From: Saprospiraceae bacterium
Lineage (GTDB): Bacteria; Bacteroidota; Bacteroidia; Chitinophagales; Saprospiraceae
Length of the DNA stretch: 17,859 nt
NCBI GenBank assembly: GCA_014379065.1
Contig: JACMMM010000567.1
Coordinates: forward strand, 1 to 17,859
Reading direction: 5' to 3'
Of this stretch, positions 13,701-17,859 are shown piece after piece (the first letter of the stretch is position 1; the number at the start of each line of letters is the position of its first letter). Made by a program: the position numbers and the translations under genes. The notes beneath the pieces were generated by a model. That model had not been told where the DNA came from and searched no databases. It was given only the letters and a program-made list of their open reading frames with translations.

Positions 13701-16700
13701 CCACCATCAAAGGCGTCGGCACAAAAGTGGCCGTGGCGCTCCAGGTAGGCAACAAAGGCAAGGACGAGGCCAACTTCGATTACTTCTACTTCGACGGTTT
13801 GGTACAGTTTGGAGTCGGCTTGCAAATCCCTGGCACCATGGCTTCCATCTATGGTTTCGGTGGCGGGGTGTGGTACAACATGACCAGGGGCGCATTGCCC
13901 GAATACGCTTTTGCCGATTTCAACAAAGCCGCAGGCGACATGAGTGCCGCTGGTTCCAGCCCGACGGGGGTAAAATTCACGCCTAAATACGGCAGCGCAG
14001 GCTTTAGCGCAAAGGTCATTTTTGGTCTCAGTGGGGGCAAAGACGCTGCTACCGCGCTGAATGGAGACCTCGAATTCAGGATGACGCTCGGCAATGAGTT
14101 TAATCTGGTGTCCATGGAACTCGAAGGCAACGGTTACGCCATGCAAAAGTTGGAAGACCGGGGCAAGGCCAGTGTGACAGGGCATTTTTATATCGGGATT
14201 GATTTCATCATGCCCAGCTTTACCATGGGTGTGGATCTGAACGTGAATGTCGCAGCGGGCATTGTCAAAGGCAATGCGCACATCAATATGCACTTCTCCC
14301 CGCAAGATTGGTACATCAAAATCGGTGAGTGGGACACCGAAAGCCAAGCCGCGCAAGATGTGCCCTGGATCAACGACCACAAGCGCTGTGGCCTAACCGT
14401 TGACCTCAAAGTGGCAAAAACGTCCTTCGCAGCCTACTTTATGATGGGCAGTAAAATGCCCGAACTTCCGCCACTGCCTTTGGCCATTCGAGAAAGTCTA
14501 AAAGGGCAGAACGGCGAGGCTATGGCAGACAGCCGACCTGCGTTCCCAGATACTTATGACGGCGACAACCCGGGCTTTGCATTTGGCGTAGCTTGCTATA
14601 AGGAGTTTAAAGTAAAAGCCTTGATTTTGTACGCCAGTTTGGACTTCACGCTCGGTTTTGACGTACTGATCAAGAAGTACAGTGACTCGCAAATCTGTGA
14701 AGGCACTTCGCTCGGCATCAACAATTGGTACGCTCAAGGTCAGGCCTACGCCCAACTTGGCATCCACGCGGGCATTGAAATTGACCTTTTTGTATGGGAG
14801 GGCGAGTGGGAGTTGTTCTATGTGAACGCCACGGCCTATCTGTACGGCAGTTTCCCCAACCCCAATTATTTCCGAGGTACGATAGCCGTGCATGGGGAAG
14901 CGCTGGGTGGTTTGGTGAAAATAGACAAGTCCTTTAATTTCGAGACAGGCAAAAAGCCTTGCATCAATAGCAGTGATTTTGGCGATTACCCCATCGTGTC
15001 AGACATGAACCCGCGCAAAATGGAAGGCAAGTTGGACAAAATTCAAGTGTATCATGACATCCACTTGGCGTTCAACTTCCCAAAAGGCGAATTCAAAGTT
15101 TGGAACAAAGAAACGCCCGATGTGCCTGCCCGTACCTGCTACTACAAAATCGAGAAGTTCAGCGTGAAGCACGGCAACAAGACAATGAGTTTCAATCCTA
15201 TCGAATACGCGCCTGACGGCTACTCGGCTCGCTATTCGTTGAAAAACGAATATTTTCCTGCAAAATCTACGCTCAAACTTGAACTCGAAGTGAAAGGTTA
15301 TGTGAAAGGAGAGGGGGCAAAAGTGACGGAGCCGTACAATTATGAGTTCAAAACAGGAGATCTGCCACAGAAAATCGTGGGGGCCGATTTGGAAAAAACC
15401 TGCCCCTTGCCCCGACAGCGTTTTTTCCTCAAAAACGACGTGACACAAGGTTTTGTGCAATGGCAGAAAAACAAGGCTCAAATGCAAAAATACCTGTTTG
15501 AAAACACCGACGACGGTGGCGGGCTGTACGACCTTTCCAAAACGAAGTTCTACGCTTGCTTTACAGAACTGACTACCAACAAACGGATTTACAAGGATTT
15601 CAACTACCTCCCGGCACAAGACAAACTGACTTTTGATCTGCCTGGCGAATTGAAAAACTCCACCATCTACGGCCTCGAAATCGTAAAACAGCTCACCACA
15701 TGGCCTAAGCCCAAAGAAGAGGAAGAAGACATGGGCGGCGGCGGCGGCTGGGGCGGCGGCGGCGGCAACGACCAAGATGGTTGGGAATATGAAAGTGGCG
15801 AATACACCGACTCGGAGTGGAAAAAGATTTCGGCAGGGCATCGCCTCAATCGTCTGCTGAAACCCGACACCAGCGTTCATATCGTGCGCCGGGTATTGTA
15901 CGCGCTCTATTTCAAAACAAGCAAGTTCGACAAGCTGAGCGAAAAAATGGCGACTTACGCCATCAAAGGCAAGGGCGTGTTCAAGGAAGAGCTCCCTTCC
16001 ACCGTGGTGAAAGCCACCGAAGTGGGGAACAAACTGAAGTACAGCATAAATGAATCGAGCACGCTCTACAGCGAGAACCCGATTCTCTTCATGGGCGGTG
16101 ATGAGAACTTTGACCAATACGACGCCTACGGCTACACGCTCGTGGAGAAGGACTTCAACATAAAGGTGCCCTCGCTCATCAAGTTCGGCGCCAGTGGAGG
16201 GGAGAAATTCCCAACCTTTATGTACGAGCAGTATTCTAACATCCGAGGGAAATACGACGATGAATTCATTGGCCAAGTGGAAAGCCAGAGTCGCTACCCC
16301 GGCAGCTGGATCGTGCCAGCTAGCAATCCTTCGTTCCTCGAATTGAAAAACGGCAGCAATTTTGGCGTGTACAAAGAATTCTGGCGCAACAGCAAGTACG
16401 GCAGTGTATTGCCCTATAAACCTGGCAATGTGCAAGCCGGTTTGCCTGCACCCGTGCTCATGAAACACGAAATAGATGCGGCCAAAGCCGAAGCACCTCA
16501 AGAAGGCAATGGCAACATCGGGAACTGGAGCATCAAGGTGAGTTCGCCTGGCAACGGATTCCAGCCTGGCAACCTGGACCTCGTAGATGCTAACCAGATT
16601 TGTATCCCTGTCATTGACTACTCCAGTGCGCTCGTCACACGCGACTATCGGCTGTATGTGAATCGCGGCGTGAAATACGTCTACGACCATTATACCTACG

Positions 16701-16819
16701 AAAGCTGGCAGAATTGCCTGCAAAATGCCTATGATTACATGCAAGATTTCATTGCACCTCGGAAGGATAAAACGTACGAGTTTCAAATGGGTGGTAAAAC
16801 ATTCTCGTATAAGTATTGA
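10778..16819 (+). CDS. Giant secreted beta-rich protein with TANFOR-like N-terminus
   Basis: A protein of 2013 residues from the ATG at 10778. The open frame extends to 10616, but that part covers the operator repeats and promoter, while 10778 opens a clear signal peptide (residues 1-23, cleavage AFA|Q). About 25-210 resemble the N-terminal region of large Bacteroidota proteins labelled TANFOR-domain proteins (QISVAIAPPYP ... LPEGMYDLCIRAFEF). About 215-330 look fibronectin-III-like (PPVIINPADKAQVLPLTPQFLNIGW is shortened here to PPVIINPAD ... FLNIGW). A short Gly linker is at 294-301 and an acidic then Gly-rich linker at about 1645-1668. Most of the rest (350-1640) is strand-turn sequence rich in Gly, Asp and Asn, suggesting a long extracellular beta structure. 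I see no catalytic motif and no recognisable type IX C-terminal sorting domain. The fate (outer surface or periplasm) is thus uncertain. Its downstream neighbour shares its promoter layout and probably its process, perhaps surface assembly or adhesion. Confidence 0.85.
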   Translation: MVSKFLKTSFLFGLLFLAASAFAQPVQISVAIAPPYPVHLEDYAQLKGQIIVSLVNTSQTFLQLRLAPSVKGQNGVSATLKPGYRPATPLTLGPLETKVLTGAQLQSLNMGLSLQNMDIKGVSVQQIIRTETLPEGMYDLCIRAFEFSSNTQLSKDGLGCSMFNITWYDPPVIINPADKAQVLPLTPQFLNIGWTPAGLGGITRYRLLMMDMTANGLANPNDAFDMGFPPFFQKEYLITLAYPLSSAEPPLTVGHKYAVRVQAYDPQGNLKFKNDGRSAVTTFTYGLSFPATPSGGGGGGVDIPFGDLSDAPQDPVFNLPDPNDPLDCAAAFEVAMPSSATQYTPKTGDTILIGKYKMRITNIAGDGEIYMAFLKTKVKVQFENLQVNGQKQAYGSSKAWVKIDNTNLVEQAMANDPTGTLTNVKVKEINDYINNGNRKVSKFVGEQSQPVGVPFALDNDKSQNLILLGIIFTATKAQANVVFGMPIQEAMNNDWLQLGSKGVGIRPNGFGLEAGKISLASDKSIAITDKTSMVFKGGSDNTFLEFDCKGIKKVQLKGGFEFSRDLVLPLDAQSKTVAGPTKLAANFTATVGHALNWTAEATMSHPKFALPKLEDIVFSANGLYIDQSDVASVAGMQFPANHPKKNQNANAQKTWKGVYLGTCSIIMPSWMKGKNDAAIGVLDLKDLLMDKTGLWVKVSKIGELVKIGDGSLAGWGFSIDTMRLEVQSSQLAGGGLGGKIRLPITKVGLGYSATISKGEKEANFSFSVKTEDEVTIDAFIAKATLLPNSWLKIEKDGNKYKPEALLNGSITVGWKEDEEGGPDPETNSVASFELPTLNFSEFHIRNNAQGKPEILSLSIPFDNNNAPQDDQSKLAGFPLKLGGIEVTTQGQPKLAFGLDITLSKGETGKNGLSGSAGFSIYGKYDDAQKLFVYDHTELDSIGIDMDISVAKVQGSLWMYKGNLEYGNGFKGSISATIKGVGTKVAVALQVGNKGKDEANFDYFYFDGLVQFGVGLQIPGTMASIYGFGGGVWYNMTRGALPEYAFADFNKAAGDMSAAGSSPTGVKFTPKYGSAGFSAKVIFGLSGGKDAATALNGDLEFRMTLGNEFNLVSMELEGNGYAMQKLEDRGKASVTGHFYIGIDFIMPSFTMGVDLNVNVAAGIVKGNAHINMHFSPQDWYIKIGEWDTESQAAQDVPWINDHKRCGLTVDLKVAKTSFAAYFMMGSKMPELPPLPLAIRESLKGQNGEAMADSRPAFPDTYDGDNPGFAFGVACYKEFKVKALILYASLDFTLGFDVLIKKYSDSQICEGTSLGINNWYAQGQAYAQLGIHAGIEIDLFVWEGEWELFYVNATAYLYGSFPNPNYFRGTIAVHGEALGGLVKIDKSFNFETGKKPCINSSDFGDYPIVSDMNPRKMEGKLDKIQVYHDIHLAFNFPKGEFKVWNKETPDVPARTCYYKIEKFSVKHGNKTMSFNPIEYAPDGYSARYSLKNEYFPAKSTLKLELEVKGYVKGEGAKVTEPYNYEFKTGDLPQKIVGADLEKTCPLPRQRFFLKNDVTQGFVQWQKNKAQMQKYLFENTDDGGGLYDLSKTKFYACFTELTTNKRIYKDFNYLPAQDKLTFDLPGELKNSTIYGLEIVKQLTTWPKPKEEEEDMGGGGGWGGGGGNDQDGWEYESGEYTDSEWKKISAGHRLNRLLKPDTSVHIVRRVLYALYFKTSKFDKLSEKMATYAIKGKGVFKEELPSTVVKATEVGNKLKYSINESSTLYSENPILFMGGDENFDQYDAYGYTLVEKDFNIKVPSLIKFGASGGEKFPTFMYEQYSNIRGKYDDEFIGQVESQSRYPGSWIVPASNPSFLELKNGSNFGVYKEFWRNSKYGSVLPYKPGNVQAGLPAPVLMKHEIDAAKAEAPQEGNGNIGNWSIKVSSPGNGFQPGNLDLVDANQICIPVIDYSSALVTRDYRLYVNRGVKYVYDHYTYESWQNCLQNAYDYMQDFIAPRKDKTYEFQMGGKTFSYKY
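15715..15790 (+). repeat. Acidic and GGC-repeat (poly-Gly) linker
   Basis: Successive GAA/GAG codons are followed by two runs of GGC codons separated by TGG, encoding E-E-E-E-D then G-rich segments near residues 1645-1668 of the giant protein. A smaller GGC run lies at 11657-11677. These are flexible inter-domain linkers and simple-sequence tracts prone to length change. Confidence 0.75.
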
Positions 16820-16863
16820 GTTTTAATCCAAGACTTTGGACAGTCCAAATTCTGGATTGATAC

Positions 16864-16896
16864 AGGGGGCGCGGCGCATATGCTGTGCCCCCTTTT
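16864..16896 (+). terminator. Intrinsic terminator after the giant protein gene
   Basis: AGGGGGC (16864-16870) pairs with GCCCCCT (16887-16893) and is followed by TTTTA. It is 44 bases after the stop, so the downstream gene should rely on its own promoter. Confidence 0.75.
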
Positions 16897-16950
16897 ATTT
16901 GGGGCTATATCTCCCCGGCTCCAATTCGGGCGACCGTTTTGTCCCCTTTC

Positions 16951-16975
16951 TTTTTACCCTTTTTTACCCTTTTTA
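16951..16975 (+). promoter_or_regulatory. Tandem 10-bp array before the Fn3-like gene
   Basis: TTTTTACCCT occurs twice in exact tandem (16951-16960 and 16961-16970), followed by a third T run into AAAA. The second TTTTTACC ends 42 bases before GACCTTTG at 17011. Confidence 0.55.
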
Positions 16976-17010
16976 AAAGTTGCTTGAAAATGCACCCTGC
17001 CGCACTGCAC

Positions 17011-17018
17011 GACCTTTG
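17011..17018 (+). promoter_or_regulatory. GACCTTTG -7 box of the Fn3-like gene
   Basis: GACCTTTGC at 17011-17019 is close to the TAnnTTTGC consensus. A TTG at 16984-16986 could be the -33 element at a slightly long spacing (25 bases). The leader to the ATG at 17067 is about 40 bases. Confidence 0.55.
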
Positions 17019-17066
17019 CAGCACATTCAAATTCAATAGCGAACAATTGGAAATCAAACTTTTGTC

Positions 17067-17859
17067 ATGAAAAAAATAATTCTCCCGCTCGTTGCATTTC
17101 TGCTCACGGCAATCGCCGTTACGGCCCAAAACGTACCGCTCGATTCCTCTGAAAACTACGCCATTGCCGCCCGCATCAATGAAGGCGCTGTGACGCTTCG
17201 CTGGGGTCCTCGCGACTACGGAGTGTGGCGTTTGGCCAACCAAAACGGTTACATCCTCGAACGTGCCGCACTCCCCAAATCAGTCGAGAAAGTACCCGCA
17301 GACTTTTCCAAAATCCCATTTCAAAAGCTTGGGGCTTTCCGCCCTTATACCTTGAAAGAGTGGAAAAGCCGCACAGACACCACCCAAATCGCCAATGTGA
17401 CCGCTGCGCAGGCACTTTATGGCAAAGCCAACTATAAGCCGGTAGCCGGCGGGGGTGGCATGGGCGCACTCAGAGAGCAGAGCATGGAGCAAAATATGCG
17501 CCACGCTTTCGCGCTCTACGCTGCCGATCTTTTGCCCCAAGCGGCCGAAGGTCTTGGCCTGCGTTTTGAAGACAAGGACATTTCAAAAGACAACCGATAC
17601 ATCTATCGCATTTTCAACATTCCTTCCAAAAAAGGGTATGTGACCGATACGGCTTATGTAATAGTAGACCCGGCCAATATTACTATTGTACCCACTGTAA
17701 AAGCGGTTTTTTTGGAAGAAATGGACAGCAAGATAAAAGTGCAATGGAGCAAGGTACTGAACCGTACTTCGTTCACAGCCTACCATGTGGAAAAGTCGCT
17801 TGATGGAGGAAAGACATTCAAACGTCTGAACGGTGCGCCCATCACGTTCAACTTCGGCG
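17067..17859 (+). CDS. Secreted fibronectin-III-like protein (partial, runs off the window)
   Basis: An open frame of 264 codons continues to the window end without a stop; the 3' end is missing. It begins MKKIILPLVAFLLTAIAVTA|QN, a standard signal peptide. About 28-100 contain a beta pattern (EGAVTLRWGPRDYGVWRLAN, GYILERA) like the first Fn3-type module of large secreted Bacteroidota proteins. A Gly-rich break (AGGGGGM) is at about 131-136, then a helical stretch, and from about 208 a second Fn3-like module (KIKVQWSKVLNRTSFTAYHV, then EKSLDGGKTFKRL). It lies 247 bases after the giant protein gene on the same strand, with a terminator between them, and has the same 10-bp array and GACCTTTG box, so co-regulation is likely although the genes need not be one operon. 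I recall similar pairs of a TANFOR-like giant protein followed by an Fn3 protein in Saprospiria; this is memory, not a search result. Confidence 0.88.
   Translation, partial: MKKIILPLVAFLLTAIAVTAQNVPLDSSENYAIAARINEGAVTLRWGPRDYGVWRLANQNGYILERAALPKSVEKVPADFSKIPFQKLGAFRPYTLKEWKSRTDTTQIANVTAAQALYGKANYKPVAGGGGMGALREQSMEQNMRHAFALYAADLLPQAAEGLGLRFEDKDISKDNRYIYRIFNIPSKKGYVTDTAYVIVDPANITIVPTVKAVFLEEMDSKIKVQWSKVLNRTSFTAYHVEKSLDGGKTFKRLNGAPITFNFG

Noticed and set aside
14999..16786. A 595-codon minus-strand open frame
   Set aside because: It is antisense to the giant secreted protein gene, whose signal peptide, promoter and terminator are all in place on the plus strand. Its composition reflects complementary codons, and it has no recognisable domain.

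Overview
The window reads as the chromosome of a member of the Bacteroidota, most likely a Saprospiria-like lineage (Haliscomenobacter/Lewinella type). The support is: promoter boxes of the TAnnTTTG class instead of Shine-Dalgarno-led starts; signal peptides ending in Ala-Gln; a hybrid sensor kinase with a two-component propeller ectodomain; thrombospondin type-3 repeats; giant secreted beta-rich proteins; and several intergenic repeat families of a style common in this phylum. The lineage is inferred from architecture, not from a marker gene.

Layout. (1) 1-1155: a perfect 59-bp palindrome, then a promoter and a single-pass membrane coiled-coil protein of unknown function, closed by a hairpin terminator. 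(2) 1166-5515: a hybrid histidine kinase (periplasmic propellers, Y_Y_Y-like domain, TM, HisKA, HATPase, REC) and, after a 325-base gap filled with inverted repeats, a stand-alone Hpt protein. Together they form most of a phosphorelay whose output regulator is not adjacent. (3) 5782-8673: a single-pass membrane protein with an N-terminal adaptor-like helical domain (recalling effector-associated domain 11), a predicted cytoplasmic beta domain, a TM segment, an extracytoplasmic helical region, exact 168-bp tandem TSP3 repeats, and a C-terminal formylglycine-generating-enzyme/C-type-lectin fold that appears to lack the catalytic cysteine pair. (4) 8674-9737: a possible 39-residue ORF and an OmpR-type response regulator, both on the minus strand. 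(5) 9931-17859: a four-TM membrane protein, a 2013-residue secreted protein with a TANFOR-like N-terminus, and the start of a secreted fibronectin-III-like protein that runs off the window.

The genes appear linked by regulation. Four intergenic regions carry tandem 10-bp units of the form TTTTTAC(C/A)C(T). In three of them (before the four-TM protein, the giant protein and its Fn3-like neighbour) the array sits 42-43 bases upstream of a GACCTTTG box. The other array precedes the hybrid kinase in the opposite orientation, and the array at 9844 also lies between the OmpR-type regulator and its divergent neighbour. Helically phased direct repeats are what an OmpR-family protein binds, so a small surface-protein regulon controlled by the regulator in this window is a testable idea, not a demonstrated one.

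The most notable items are the receptor-like protein at 5782-8673, the 10-bp array/promoter architecture, and a repeat element inserted in frame inside the kinase ATPase domain.
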